Positions 16,091-24,947 of a stretch of 64,000 bases of DNA are shown one piece after another (position 1 is the first letter of the stretch; every line of letters begins with the position of its first letter). Below the pieces are notes generated by a model. That model was not told where the DNA came from, searched no databases, and worked only from the letters and a program-made list of their open reading frames with translations. Position numbers and translations under genes: made by a program. Source of the stretch: Parvibaculum sp963696585 (GTDB lineage Bacteria; Pseudomonadota; Alphaproteobacteria; Parvibaculales; Parvibaculaceae); NCBI GenBank assembly GCA_963696585.1, contig CAVOKW010000028.1, positions 82,964-146,963 of the forward strand, in the 5' to 3' direction.

Positions 16091-17149
16091 ATGCGCGTTG
16101 ATGACTTCGACTTCGAATTGCCGGACAGCCTGATCGCGCTGCGCCCTGCACGGCCGCGCGACAGCGCCCGGATGCTTGTTGTCGGGCCGCAAGAAAACGC
16201 GCTGGAAGATCGACATGTGCGGGATTTTCCGGATTTTCTGCGCGCTGGCGATGTGCTGGTCTTCAATGATACGCGCGTGATCCCGGCGCGGCTCTATGGC
16301 CAGCGGCAGCGCGGTGCAGCTTCTGCACGGGTGGAGACGATGCTGCATAAGCGCGAAGGCGATGCGCGTTGGCGGGCTTTCCTTCGTCCGGCCAAAAAGA
16401 TCGGGATTGGCGAAATGCTTGTCTATTCCGAGGAATTGACGGCGACGCTGATCGATAAAGGCGAGGGCGGGGAGAGCGTGCTCGAGTTTTCTCTGAGCGG
16501 GGCCTTGCTTGATGCGGCGATTGCGCAAGCCGGAGAAATGCCACTGCCACCTTATATCGGACGCAAGCGCGCGCTCGATGAAGCTGACCTCAGTGATTAT
16601 CAGACACTTTATGCACGCGAGACGGGTGCCGTCGCCGCGCCGACTGCGGGATTGCATTTTACGCCTGAGCTCATTGCTGCGATTGAAGCGCGCGGCGTCA
16701 AAACAGTCTGGCTGACGCTGCATGTGGGGGCGGGCACGTTTTTACCGGTGACGGCTGGCGACACACAAGACCACAAGATGCATGCTGAACTGGGCGAGAT
16801 CACGCCCGGGGAAGCCGAAGCGATCAATGCGGCGCGGGCAGCAGGTGGCCGGATTGTGGCTGTCGGCACGACATCGGCGCGACTGCTGGAGACGGCCAGC
16901 GACCCGACAGGCCACCTCCATGCCTGGCGCGGTGAGACGGATATTTTCATCACGCCTGGCTATCGCTTCAAGGCGCTTGATATTCTGATGACGAATTTTC
17001 ATCTGCCCAAATCAACGCTTTTCATGCTGATTTCAGCCTTGCGTGACCTCGATGAGATGAAAAAGGCCTATGCCCATGCGATTTCGGCCGGTTATCGCTT
17101 CTATTCCTATGGCGATGCCTGCCTGATTTATAATAAGGATGCCGCATGA
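16091..17149 (+). CDS. queA: tRNA preQ1(34) S-adenosylmethionine ribosyltransferase-isomerase
   Basis: 352 residues. QueA moves the ribosyl part of SAM to preQ1 in the tRNA wobble position, making epoxyqueuosine. Start MRVDDFDFELPDSLIALRPA at 16091 is the family start; the open frame upstream is leader. Conserved stretches include LVFNDTRVIPARLYG, PTAGLHFTPEL and TNFHLPKSTLFMLISAL. It overlaps tgt by four bases (ATGA), so the two enzymes of queuosine insertion are translationally coupled. No preQ1 synthesis genes are in the window. Confidence 0.97.
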   Translation: MRVDDFDFELPDSLIALRPARPRDSARMLVVGPQENALEDRHVRDFPDFLRAGDVLVFNDTRVIPARLYGQRQRGAASARVETMLHKREGDARWRAFLRPAKKIGIGEMLVYSEELTATLIDKGEGGESVLEFSLSGALLDAAIAQAGEMPLPPYIGRKRALDEADLSDYQTLYARETGAVAAPTAGLHFTPELIAAIEARGVKTVWLTLHVGAGTFLPVTAGDTQDHKMHAELGEITPGEAEAINAARAAGGRIVAVGTTSARLLETASDPTGHLHAWRGETDIFITPGYRFKALDILMTNFHLPKSTLFMLISALRDLDEMKKAYAHAISAGYRFYSYGDACLIYNKDAA

Positions 17150-18285
17150 GCGAGTTTGTGTTTGAGCATCTGGCAAGCGATGGCGCGGCGCGGCGCGGGG
17201 TGATCCACACGCCACGCGGCGACATTCAGACACCTGCCTTCATGCCGGTGGGTACGGCGGCGACTGTCAAGGCGCTCTATCCCGAACAGGTCCGCGCAAC
17301 CGGCGCCGATATCGTGCTTGGCAACACCTATCATTTGATGTTGCGGCCCGGTGCTGAAGAAATTGCAGCGCTTGGCGGCCTGCACAGGTTCATGAATTGG
17401 CCGCATCCGATCCTCACGGATTCGGGCGGCTTTCAGGTCATGTCGCTCTCGAAGCTGCGCAAGATGACGGAGGAAGGCGTGACCTTCCAGTCACATATTG
17501 ACGGCGCACGGCATCTGCTCTCGCCTGAACGATCCATCGAGATTCAATGTCTGCTTGGCTCCGACATTCAGATGATCCTCGATGAATGTACGCCCTTTCC
17601 GGCAACACATGCGGAAGCCGAGAAGTCGATGCAGCTTTCGCTGCGCTGGGGTTTGCGATCTAAGCGCGCCTTTGAAACGCAGCCGCATCGCAAGCCTGGC
17701 AATGCGCTTTTCGGCATCGTGCAGGGTGGCGTCTATCCCGATCTGCGGGCGATCTCCGCAGCCGGTCTGATTGATATCGGTTTTGACGGCTATGCCATTG
17801 GCGGTCTGGCCGTGGGCGAAGGTCAGGCCGAGATGCTGCGCATCCTCGAGTTGACGACGCCACGGCTGCCTGTTGATCGGCCACGCTATCTGATGGGCGT
17901 TGGCACGCCAGATGATTTGGTGGAGGCCGTGGCGCGCGGCGTTGACATGTTTGACTGCGTCATGCCGACACGGAACGGACGACATGGCCTGGCGTTCACA
18001 CGACGGGGCAAGGTCAATCTCAAGAATGCCCGTCATGCAGCCGATCCGCGCCCGCTGGACGAGACGAGCCTGTGCCCCGCGGCGCGCGATTATTCGCGGG
18101 CCTATTTGCATCATCTCGTGAAATCGGAAGAAATGCTTGGTTCCATGCTGGTGAGCTGGATCAATGTGCATTACTACCAGTGCCTGATGGCTGGTATGCG
18201 TGGTGCCATTGCCGAAGGTCGCTTTGAGGCATTTGTACAGGACTTCAAGGCCTCACAGGCTGCTGGCGACATGGAGCCTGTCTGA
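17146..18285 (+). CDS. tgt: tRNA-guanine transglycosylase
   Basis: 379 residues. Tgt exchanges guanine-34 for preQ1 in GU(N)-anticodon tRNAs. Catalytic and binding motifs are present: ILTDSGGFQVMSLSKL (general-acid Asp near residue 90), GGLAVGEGQ, and the nucleophile Asp in VDMFDCVMPTR. The zinc site near residue 306, CxCxxC plus His in E. coli, reads SLCPAARDY here, keeping only one of three cysteines. Similar CPAAR sequences are, as I recall, common in related bacteria, so activity is not necessarily lost. The gene overlaps queA by four bases. Confidence 0.96.
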   Translation: MSEFVFEHLASDGAARRGVIHTPRGDIQTPAFMPVGTAATVKALYPEQVRATGADIVLGNTYHLMLRPGAEEIAALGGLHRFMNWPHPILTDSGGFQVMSLSKLRKMTEEGVTFQSHIDGARHLLSPERSIEIQCLLGSDIQMILDECTPFPATHAEAEKSMQLSLRWGLRSKRAFETQPHRKPGNALFGIVQGGVYPDLRAISAAGLIDIGFDGYAIGGLAVGEGQAEMLRILELTTPRLPVDRPRYLMGVGTPDDLVEAVARGVDMFDCVMPTRNGRHGLAFTRRGKVNLKNARHAADPRPLDETSLCPAARDYSRAYLHHLVKSEEMLGSMLVSWINVHYYQCLMAGMRGAIAEGRFEAFVQDFKASQAAGDMEPV

Positions 18286-18389
18286 AGGATGTTGAAATAG
18301 GGCTGTTTGGACGCGCATCTCGTGTTGACCGACCGGGATGACGCCCTTAAGTTCCCGCCACCTCACCCGCCCCGATTTGGGCGGCGCGG

Positions 18390-18465
18390 GGGTCCGTAGC
18401 TCAGTTGGTAGAGCACTCGACTTTTAATCGAGTTGTCCCGGGTTCGAGCCCCGGCGGACCCACCA
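18390..18465 (+). tRNA. tRNA-Lys (anticodon UUU)
   Basis: 76 bases folding as a full cloverleaf: acceptor GGGTCCG/CGGACCC with discriminator A and encoded CCA, D-loop AGCTCAGTTGGTAGAGC, anticodon arm CTCGA-CTTTTAA-TCGAG with anticodon TTT, and T-arm CCGGGTTCGAGCCCCGG. It follows tgt by about 100 bases. Confidence 0.97.
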
Positions 18466-18550
18466 TTTCAGCCATGGTCATTTCAGCTTCAGCCCTTGTC
18501 AATTGCTCTGCCTCGGCTAGTCTCCCCCGATAAAACCAGGGGGGACTGAA

Positions 18551-18931
18551 ATGCCATCACATGTGAAATACTTTCTGTTGCTGAGCGCGGTGCTTGAACT
18601 GCTTGTCGGCATCTACTTCTTTGCCCAGCCTGTGGCTGCGCTTGCAGGCGCCTTTGCCGGTATCGAATCGTCACCCGCCGCCGAAATGGCCATTCGCCTT
18701 GCCGGGGCTGCGCTCACCTCGCTGGGTCTGATGGCCTTGATGGCGCGCAATCTGACCAGCGTTGCCAGCCTGCGGCCCGTTCTGGCGGCGCTGCTTTGCT
18801 ACAATGTGCTGGCGGTCGTGCATCTGGGGTCGCTCGGGTTTCTATCCGGCATTCCGACGGCCGTTCCGCCCGCGATCCTGCATCTGGTGCTGAGCATCGC
18901 GTCGGTGTTTTACATCACGCGCAAGGATTGA
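18551..18931 (+). CDS. Small four-helix membrane protein (DUF4345-like)
   Basis: 126 residues, almost entirely hydrophobic, with four predicted membrane helices at about 5-27, 45-65, 75-98 and 103-122. The layout and the short conserved turns resemble DUF4345-type integral membrane proteins; the assignment is by appearance only and function is unknown. GGGGGGACTG lies just before the ATG. It ends at a hairpin shared with the convergent carbonic anhydrase gene. Confidence 0.7.
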   Translation: MPSHVKYFLLLSAVLELLVGIYFFAQPVAALAGAFAGIESSPAAEMAIRLAGAALTSLGLMALMARNLTSVASLRPVLAALLCYNVLAVVHLGSLGFLSGIPTAVPPAILHLVLSIASVFYITRKD

Positions 18932-18937
18932 GTGAGA

Positions 18938-18965
18938 CGCCGGAGGGAGACCGCTCCATCCGGCG
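18938..18965. terminator. Hairpin between convergent genes
   Basis: CGCCGGA (18938-18944) pairs with TCCGGCG (18959-18965) around a 14-base loop, between the stops of the membrane protein gene (18931) and the carbonic anhydrase gene (18978). The T run is weak, so termination is likely but not certain. Confidence 0.5.
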
Positions 18966-18977
18966 CTCATTTGTTGC

Positions 18978-19625
18978 TCAGTCATTATCCGCGACTGCCT
19001 CGAATGCGCCGGTCTTGTCGTTATAGATCGAGAGCAGACCGGTGCCGATGCCATAGAACCAGCCATGCAGACGCAGGCGGCCATCAGCAAGGCGTTCGTT
19101 GATGAAGGGGAAAGTCCTGAGCATCTCGATGGAACGCAGCACGGCCTGTTGTTCCATGAGACGCAGTGTCTCCTCGCGGCCGAGATCGGGATTGCCCTTT
19201 CGCACATCGCTCACGACATTCTGCGCAATCGACATCCAGTTGGAGATGAATTCGCCCTGGGGCGGATGACCGCAGTCACTTTCATAAAGCGCCTGAATGC
19301 CGCCGCAACGGGCATGGCCCATGACAATCAGGTCGGCGATTTCAAGACCTGTGATGCCAAACTCCAGCGCGGCGCTGGTGCCGTGGTAATGCGTGTCAGG
19401 TTCGTAAGGCGGCACGAGATTGGCGACATTACGCACGACAAAGAGTTCGCCCGGATCGGTGGCCAACACCATGGCAGGGTCGGCGCGGCTATCACAGCAG
19501 CAGATGATCATGGCCTTTGGCTTTTGCGTGCGCTCGGCCAGTTTACGGAAACGCTCTGCCTGCGGACGATAAGTCGAGGTGCGGAAGCTGCGATAACCTT
19601 CGATCAGGGATTCGATGGGAGTCAT
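18978..19625 (-). CDS. Beta-class carbonic anhydrase
   Basis: 215 residues. Interconverts CO2 and bicarbonate in the cytoplasm. The zinc ligands and catalytic dyad are visible: CCDSRADPAM (Cys-x-Asp-x-Arg, near residue 42) and HARCGGI (His-x-x-Cys, near residue 102). ATG 19625 (MTPIESLIEGYRSF) fits homologues; an upstream extension of 19 codons is open but unlike the family. It follows the alpha/beta hydrolase gene on the same strand by 43 bases. Confidence 0.94.
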   Translation of the reverse strand: MTPIESLIEGYRSFRTSTYRPQAERFRKLAERTQKPKAMIICCCDSRADPAMVLATDPGELFVVRNVANLVPPYEPDTHYHGTSAALEFGITGLEIADLIVMGHARCGGIQALYESDCGHPPQGEFISNWMSIAQNVVSDVRKGNPDLGREETLRLMEQQAVLRSIEMLRTFPFINERLADGRLRLHGWFYGIGTGLLSIYNDKTGAFEAVADND

Positions 19626-19668
19626 GCTGGAACCAACCTTTGAAAATTGCAGAACCCGGAGCGAAGAT

Positions 19669-20523
19669 TTACGCCATTGCAAAGTTTTTCAATACCCAGG
19701 GGTAAAAAGTTTTCATCGGGTCCGGCATATACAGGCTGATGTCAAAGGGCTTCCAGTCGGATTTGTCGACAGCAAGGCGGTCAGCCACTGCCAGCATGAC
19801 CAGCGGATTGAGTCCCATGCCACAATGGGAGCAGGCAAGTTCAAGATTTTCGCGCGGGGGATATCCGGTGACATCCATATGGCGGGTAGGGATAACAGCC
19901 GTGGCGACAGGCGTGACACCATCGGCACGGCTGAAGATGGAAACCAGAGGCACACCGGGTGGAGGTGTTTCGAGCAAGGGCCCGAGGGACGCCAGTTCAG
20001 CCATATGGATATCGGGGTCGAGGCCTGTGTAAAGCGCCATCATGCCGGCCACCGATTTGAGCGCGTCAGGTTTGGCATCGGAAAAATGCACCGGTGTGCC
20101 AAGCGTGATGACGCGATCAATCTCCTCAGGCATTTTACGGGCAATCTCGCGCGCAATCAGGCCGCCAAGACTTTGGCCGATCAACGCGACAGGTCTGCCA
20201 TATTTATCGTTGGACTCACGAATTCGATCGCCAAGCGTGTCGAGCACCGCATCAAGATGGGCGCGGTCGCGCAGGCCCTTATTGGTGCCCATACCCCAGG
20301 AACGCGCCTTGTAGCCATTGGCACGGAGAAACTTGTTGAGCGGTGCGAGGGAGTATTCTGGCCCTGCAAAGCCGGGCAGGGTCATGACTGGTGTTGCGCC
20401 ATCGCCCTTTGTGACCATGCCATTGAGTGTATTTTCAGCGAGCAGCATGACGCCATATTCGGCGCTTGCCCACATGAGGTCGACCTGGAGGCGCAGGAAA
20501 TCAAGGCCAGTCTGTAAGGGCAT
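19669..20523 (-). CDS. Alpha/beta-hydrolase (lipase-like)
   Basis: 284 residues with an alpha/beta-hydrolase fold. The oxyanion strand VMTLPGFAGPE (residues 46-56) and nucleophile elbow VALIGQSLGGLIAREIA (GxSxG, Ser near 119) are clear; an Asp (SRADGVTP) and a late His (CSHCGMG) complete a plausible triad. The pattern is that of triacylglycerol lipase/PGAP1-like esterases. No signal peptide is obvious. Upstream of the carbonic anhydrase gene and downstream of the SPOR lipoprotein gene on the same strand. Substrate unknown. Confidence 0.8.
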   Translation of the reverse strand: MPLQTGLDFLRLQVDLMWASAEYGVMLLAENTLNGMVTKGDGATPVMTLPGFAGPEYSLAPLNKFLRANGYKARSWGMGTNKGLRDRAHLDAVLDTLGDRIRESNDKYGRPVALIGQSLGGLIAREIARKMPEEIDRVITLGTPVHFSDAKPDALKSVAGMMALYTGLDPDIHMAELASLGPLLETPPPGVPLVSIFSRADGVTPVATAVIPTRHMDVTGYPPRENLELACSHCGMGLNPLVMLAVADRLAVDKSDWKPFDISLYMPDPMKTFYPWVLKNFAMA

Positions 20524-20603
20524 GGGTTCTTTCAGCCGGAGGCTGTCCTGTAATGTCGATGAAACTGTCGTGGAAGGGTCGTTAGGTCGCGCAAGGCTCC
20601 GCC

Positions 20604-21365
20604 TTATCGCGTGGCCACTGAAGGAGTGGCCGTGCTGAGCGGCAGAACCTCACACCATGTAGCGCGTTTCCCGAAAGCAGCGCAAAGTTTTCCTGCACTG
20701 GCCTTGTCGGCATAGGGTCCAGCCAGGACCCGCTGAAACTGACCTTTGGCACCCCCGTCAAAGGGACGGGTGATGAGATGCTGTCCTGCCAGAAGATCAG
20801 GGAAACGCAACTGCAGTTCCTGCCATCCTTTTTCCGCTGCGGCCAGGGTGTGATAGGAGGCGAGATGCACGCCCCATCCTGTCGGCGATATCGCTTGCGC
20901 TTGAGCATGGCTCACGCCGCGCAGATCCGACAGATCGGCAATGGGCTTCATATGTTCCTGTGGCGGCATGACGGTTGTTGTTGCAGGTGCCTGCATTGCC
21001 GGAAGCGGGTCTGTCGCGCGAATGGATGCGGTCATGGGGCCGAACGCCTGTTCAACGGCGGCAAGACGCTGCTCTTGCGCCTGATTGCGTGTAGCGAGTT
21101 CCTTCACGGCGGGTTCGATGGACGAATAATTGATCCGCAGATCAGCGATGTTCTTTTCCAACCGGTCAAGACGCGCCTCAACCGTTTCCTGCGATGTGCC
21201 GAGCCGGGTGTAATCGACGGGCTTTTCAGGAATCGCGGCAGGGAAAACAGCTGTGGATGAGGACGTGCCTGTCGGCGACGCGTGAGAAGCGCAACCCGCC
21301 AGGCTGACAACGACAAGCGCGGCCAGGGTGAGGAGAAGACATATGCCAGAGCCCGCCTTATGCAT
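20604..21365 (-). CDS. SPOR-domain lipoprotein
   Basis: 253 residues. A lipoprotein signal ends at the lipobox SLAGC (Cys near residue 25), so the protein is predicted to be lipid-anchored in the envelope. A coiled-coil-like stretch (about 58-108, heptad-like LDRLEKNIADLR) is followed by a proline-rich linker and a C-terminal SPOR domain (about 165-245, WGVHLASYHTLAAAEKGWQEL and VLAGPYADKASAGKLC). SPOR domains bind denuded peptidoglycan, often at the septum. A role at the cell wall is inferred from the domain only. Confidence 0.8.
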   Translation of the reverse strand: MHKAGSGICLLLTLAALVVVSLAGCASHASPTGTSSSTAVFPAAIPEKPVDYTRLGTSQETVEARLDRLEKNIADLRINYSSIEPAVKELATRNQAQEQRLAAVEQAFGPMTASIRATDPLPAMQAPATTTVMPPQEHMKPIADLSDLRGVSHAQAQAISPTGWGVHLASYHTLAAAEKGWQELQLRFPDLLAGQHLITRPFDGGAKGQFQRVLAGPYADKASAGKLCAAFGKRATWCEVLPLSTATPSVATR

Positions 21366-21587
21366 GCGCCGCGCAATCTCCAGATTGGTGCGAATTTGCC
21401 TCGTTCCAGTTAGTGCGAGTCGGGGCCGGGGGTCAAACGCCTGTCATTTCGCACTGATAAGTGATTTGGCAGTTCCGGGTATAGGCATGGCGGAAACGGG
21501 AAGGATGCTGCTGATTCCGAAGGCCAATTGCTTAATATCTAAGCAGTTGTGTCTGAAAAGATTTAGCTAAGCCCTTGATCTGCCTTC

Positions 21588-21617
21588 TTGATACTCAAGG
21601 CCCGAAATCTGCATAAT
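21588..21617 (+). promoter_or_regulatory. Putative sigma-70-type promoter
   Basis: TTGATA (21588-21593), an 18-base spacer and CATAAT (21612-21617), about 52 bases before the ATG at 21669. It is the clearest element in the 303-base divergent region 21366-21668, where I otherwise see no gene and no repeat. Prediction by eye only. Confidence 0.35.
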
Positions 21618-21668
21618 GGGTCATCAGATTTGGGTGCGGCACTGTGCCGTTTTGAGACGGGGAATGAG

Positions 21669-21983
21669 ATGTCGTTTGCAGAGTGGTTCAATAATGTAGT
21701 GGACAAGATCCCGGCTGAGCTCATCATTCCCGGCTCGCTTGGTGCGTTGATTGTCCTGCTCATCATTCTTTTTGCGATCAATAATCGCGCCTTGAAGCAG
21801 ATCAACGGTGCGCAATCAGCGACTTCTCATCAAAAGGCAGATTCACTGATCAAGCGGATCGAGATTTCTTCCAAAATGGGCGCCTCACCCGCCGCAACCA
21901 GCTTCAAGCCGGTTCGCCGCAGCAAGCGCAAACAGGTCCCTGCGTCCCGCTCCGCTCAGGCCACGGCCAAAAAGCGCGCCTGA
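21669..21983 (+). CDS. Hypothetical single-pass membrane protein with basic tail
   Basis: 104 residues, not recognised. One hydrophobic helix is predicted at about residues 19-42 (ELIIPGSLGALIVLLIILFAI), flanked by a short N-terminal segment and a C-terminal tail of 60 residues that is strongly basic (KPVRRSKRKQ, ATAKKRA). The topology suggests a membrane-anchored protein with a nucleic-acid- or acid-polymer-binding cytoplasmic tail, but this is inference. It stands alone between the SPOR lipoprotein gene (divergent) and cysD, with a plausible promoter and a GGGGAATGAG leader. Confidence 0.65.
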   Translation: MSFAEWFNNVVDKIPAELIIPGSLGALIVLLIILFAINNRALKQINGAQSATSHQKADSLIKRIEISSKMGASPAATSFKPVRRSKRKQVPASRSAQATAKKRA

Positions 21984-22182
21984 TACGAGTCGATCCATGA
22001 TTTGAATTGGACCGGGACCGGATATCACCGCGATCTGGCGCCAGGATCGATATTTTCGGGCTTGCAAATCGCTGTGTCCGGTTCTAAATCACATTTATCA
22101 ATCGGGTATGCCTGTAAACAACTTTTATTTTATGTATTAATTGCGGGCGCCATCAGGCGCGGCAATCGACGTGAGGACTACC

Positions 22183-22977
22183 ATGGACCGGCTCGACCAT
22201 CTCGAAAGCCAGAGCGTCTATATCTTCCGGGAGGCTTTCAACCGGATCGAAAATATCGCCATGCTCTGGTCGCTGGGCAAAGACTCCAATGTGATGATCT
22301 GGCTCGCACGCAAGGCGTTTTTTGGTCATGTCCCTTTTCCGGTCATGCATGTCGATACGGGCAGGAAGTTCCCTGAGATGTATGAATTCCGTGATCGCTA
22401 TGCTGATGCGTGGCGGCTGAACTTCATTCGTGAAGAATGCCCGCCTCTCGAAACCACCGATGAAACGCTGCCGCCTGCCGCTCGTTCCGCCGCGCGTAAA
22501 ACGGAAGGCCTGAAGCTTGCGATCAAGAAGCACGGCTTCAATGGCCTGTTTGCCGGCATTCGCCGCGACGAAGAGGCAACGCGCGCAAAAGAGCGCGTGT
22601 TCAGCCCGCGCGGTCTTGCCGGTCAGTGGGATTTCAAGGATCAGCCGCCAGAATTCTGGGACCAGTACAAAACCGACTTCCCGCCGGGAACGCATATCCG
22701 CATTCATCCGCTGCTGCATTGGACCGAGATCGACATCTGGCTCTATACACAGCGCGAGCAGATCCCGACGATCCCGCTTTACTTCACCAGGGATGGCAAG
22801 CGTTACCGTTCATTGGGCGACAAGGACATCACGTTCCCTGTCAACAGTCATGCCTCAACGATTGAAGAAATCATTGAAGAGCTGCGCACAACCAAAGTTT
22901 CGGAGCGGTCTGGCCGCGCCATGGATCACGAATCCGAAGACGCCTTCGAGCGTCTGCGCGCTGACGGCTATCTCTGA
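22183..22977 (+). CDS. cysD: Sulfate adenylyltransferase subunit 2 (CysD)
   Basis: 264 residues. CysD is the catalytic subunit of ATP sulfurylase, joining sulfate to AMP with energy from the CysN GTPase. PP-loop motif MLWSLGKDSNVM is at residues 28-39; FPVMHVDTGRKFPEMYEFRDRYA and GIRRDEEATRAKERVFS are typical. It is about 40 residues shorter than the E. coli enzyme, missing the insertion before the C-terminal IEEIIEEL region. ATG 22183 has GAGG upstream; an upstream open stretch to 22141 is leader. It is 12 bases ahead of cysNC. Confidence 0.95.
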   Translation: MDRLDHLESQSVYIFREAFNRIENIAMLWSLGKDSNVMIWLARKAFFGHVPFPVMHVDTGRKFPEMYEFRDRYADAWRLNFIREECPPLETTDETLPPAARSAARKTEGLKLAIKKHGFNGLFAGIRRDEEATRAKERVFSPRGLAGQWDFKDQPPEFWDQYKTDFPPGTHIRIHPLLHWTEIDIWLYTQREQIPTIPLYFTRDGKRYRSLGDKDITFPVNSHASTIEEIIEELRTTKVSERSGRAMDHESEDAFERLRADGYL

Positions 22978-22989
22978 GGATTACTGACC

Positions 22990-24915
22990 ATGACCGAAGC
23001 CAAGGCGAATGTCATTCCGCTCTCGACACTGAACGACCCCTTCGTGCCCGCATCAGCGCGTGACCTGTTGCGCATCGTGATTGTGGGTCATGTGGATCAC
23101 GGCAAATCGACGCTCGTCGGTCGTCTGTTCCATGACACAGGCTCGCTGCCGGATGGCAAGTTCGAGCAGATCAAGGCGACTTGCGAACGGCGCGGCGTGC
23201 CCTTTGAATGGGCCTTCCTGATGGATGCGCTGCAAGCCGAGCGCGACCAGGGCATCACCATCGATACGAGCCAGATCTGGTTCAAGACCGATGCGCGTGA
23301 TTACACCATCATCGACGCGCCGGGACATAAAGAATTCCTGAAGAACATGATCACTGGCGCGGCACAATCCGACGCCGCGTTGCTCATCATTGATGCGGCT
23401 GAGGGTGTTCGCGAGCAGTCGCGCCGCCATGGCTATCTTCTGCATCTCTTGGGCATCAAGCAGATTGCCGTTGCCGTCAACAAGATGGACCTCGTCAATT
23501 ATGACGAGGATCAGTTCAACCTGATCGAGCAGGAATATCGCGATTATCTGACTTCGATCGGCGTGACGCCAACATTCGTCATTCCGGTGTCGGCGCGCGA
23601 AGGTGACAACATCGTCACCGTTTCCAGGGCGATGAGCTGGTACAAAGGCCCGACTGTCGTGAAGGCGCTCGACAGCTTCAAGCCCAGTGTTTCGCCAACT
23701 GAAGCGGCGCTGCGTTTTCCCGTGCAGGATGTCTACAAATTCGATTCCCGCCGCATTCTGGCAGGCCGCATCGAGGCCGGTCGCCTGCGTGTAGGCGACG
23801 AGCTCCTGTTCTCGCCGTCCAACAAGAAGGCGCGCGTCAAAAGCATCGAGTATTGGACATCGGTACCGGATCGCGCGGGCCCCACGGAAGCGGAAGCGGG
23901 CGAGTCTGTCGGCATCACCCTCGATGAACAGATTTTTGTCGAGCGCGGCGAACTCATCAGCCATGTCGATCATGCGCCGATTGAGACGGATGTGTTCCGT
24001 GCCCGGATTTTCTGGCTTGGCAATGAGCCGATGGAAAAGGGCAAGAGCTACAAGGTAAAGCTCGGCACACTGGAAGCGCCTGTCACCGTTCAGTCGATCG
24101 AACGCATCATCGACACGAGCGATCTGTCGAACGCTTCGGCCAATCAGGTGGAGAAAAACCAGGTGGCTGAAGTGGTGCTGCGTTCGCGCCGCATGCTGGC
24201 CCTTGATGAATTCATCAACCATCCCAAGAGCGGCCGCTTTGTGCTTGTCGAAAAATATGACATTGCAGGCGGTGGCATCATCTCGATGGAAGGCTATGCC
24301 GACCAGCGCGATCTGATCACCTCGCGTTCAAGCAACCTGACACGTGTGGAACAGGGCATTTCGGACGAAGCGCGCGCCTTCCGCAATGGTCACAAGGGCG
24401 GCGTTCTCTGGTTCACGGGCCTTTCGGGTGCGGGCAAATCCACCCTCGCCGTGGCGCTGGAGAAGCGTCTCTTTGAAAAGGGCTACAACGTTTATGTGCT
24501 CGACGGCGACAATGTACGCCATGGCCTCAATGCCAATCTGAGCTTTTCGCCGGAAGATCGTGCCGAGAACATCCGTCGCGTCGGTGAAGTGGCCGCGCTT
24601 TTTGAACGCGCCGGCATGATCGCCATCACGTCCTTCATCTCGCCCTATCGCTCGGATCGCGATCGCGCCCGCGAGGCGGCTGGTTCCGGCTTCCACGAAA
24701 TCCATGTGAAGGCCGATGTGGCGACGTGCGAAGCGCGTGACCCGAAGGGCCTCTACAAAAAGGCCCGTACTGGCGAGATCAAGGAGTTCACAGGCATCTC
24801 GGCGCCTTATGAAGCGCCCGATACGCCGGAACTCGTTATCGACACGGCTGCCAGTAGCGTTGAGGAATGTGTTGAGCGGCTCGTCAATTACGTCGAGAGC
24901 AAATTCAGGGTATAA
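22990..24915 (+). CDS. cysNC: Bifunctional CysN/CysC: ATP sulfurylase GTPase and APS kinase
   Basis: 641 residues, a fusion like rhizobial NodQ. Residues 1-~450 are the CysN GTPase (G1 GHVDHGKS at 33-40, G3 DAPGH, G4 NKMD) with EF-Tu-like beta domains; residues ~470-641 are APS kinase (Walker A GLSGAGKS near 480, the DGDNVRHGLN segment and FISPYRSDRDRAREA). Together with CysD it makes APS from sulfate and then PAPS, the sulfate donor for reduction or for sulfotransferases. No sulfotransferase or PAPS reductase is in the window. Confidence 0.96.
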   Translation: MTEAKANVIPLSTLNDPFVPASARDLLRIVIVGHVDHGKSTLVGRLFHDTGSLPDGKFEQIKATCERRGVPFEWAFLMDALQAERDQGITIDTSQIWFKTDARDYTIIDAPGHKEFLKNMITGAAQSDAALLIIDAAEGVREQSRRHGYLLHLLGIKQIAVAVNKMDLVNYDEDQFNLIEQEYRDYLTSIGVTPTFVIPVSAREGDNIVTVSRAMSWYKGPTVVKALDSFKPSVSPTEAALRFPVQDVYKFDSRRILAGRIEAGRLRVGDELLFSPSNKKARVKSIEYWTSVPDRAGPTEAEAGESVGITLDEQIFVERGELISHVDHAPIETDVFRARIFWLGNEPMEKGKSYKVKLGTLEAPVTVQSIERIIDTSDLSNASANQVEKNQVAEVVLRSRRMLALDEFINHPKSGRFVLVEKYDIAGGGIISMEGYADQRDLITSRSSNLTRVEQGISDEARAFRNGHKGGVLWFTGLSGAGKSTLAVALEKRLFEKGYNVYVLDGDNVRHGLNANLSFSPEDRAENIRRVGEVAALFERAGMIAITSFISPYRSDRDRAREAAGSGFHEIHVKADVATCEARDPKGLYKKARTGEIKEFTGISAPYEAPDTPELVIDTAASSVEECVERLVNYVESKFRV

Positions 24916-24917
24916 GA

Positions 24918-24943
24918 AGGCTCCATTGCGACTCGGGGAGCCT
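24918..24943 (+). promoter_or_regulatory. Hairpin covering the galE ribosome-binding site
   Basis: AGGCTCC (24918-24924) pairs with GGAGCCT (24937-24943). The 3' arm includes the GGGGAG that should serve as the galE Shine-Dalgarno sequence, 5-8 bases before the ATG at 24948. The structure starts 3 bases after the cysNC stop, so it might lower galE translation unless ribosomes terminating at cysNC open it. Confidence 0.4.
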
Positions 24944-24947
24944 CTGG

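Noticed and set aside
21984..22182. Possible sulfur-related riboswitch before cysD
   Set aside because: The leader is AT-rich near 22120-22140 but I could not draw a SAM- or other known aptamer core; nothing beyond an ordinary promoter region is supported.
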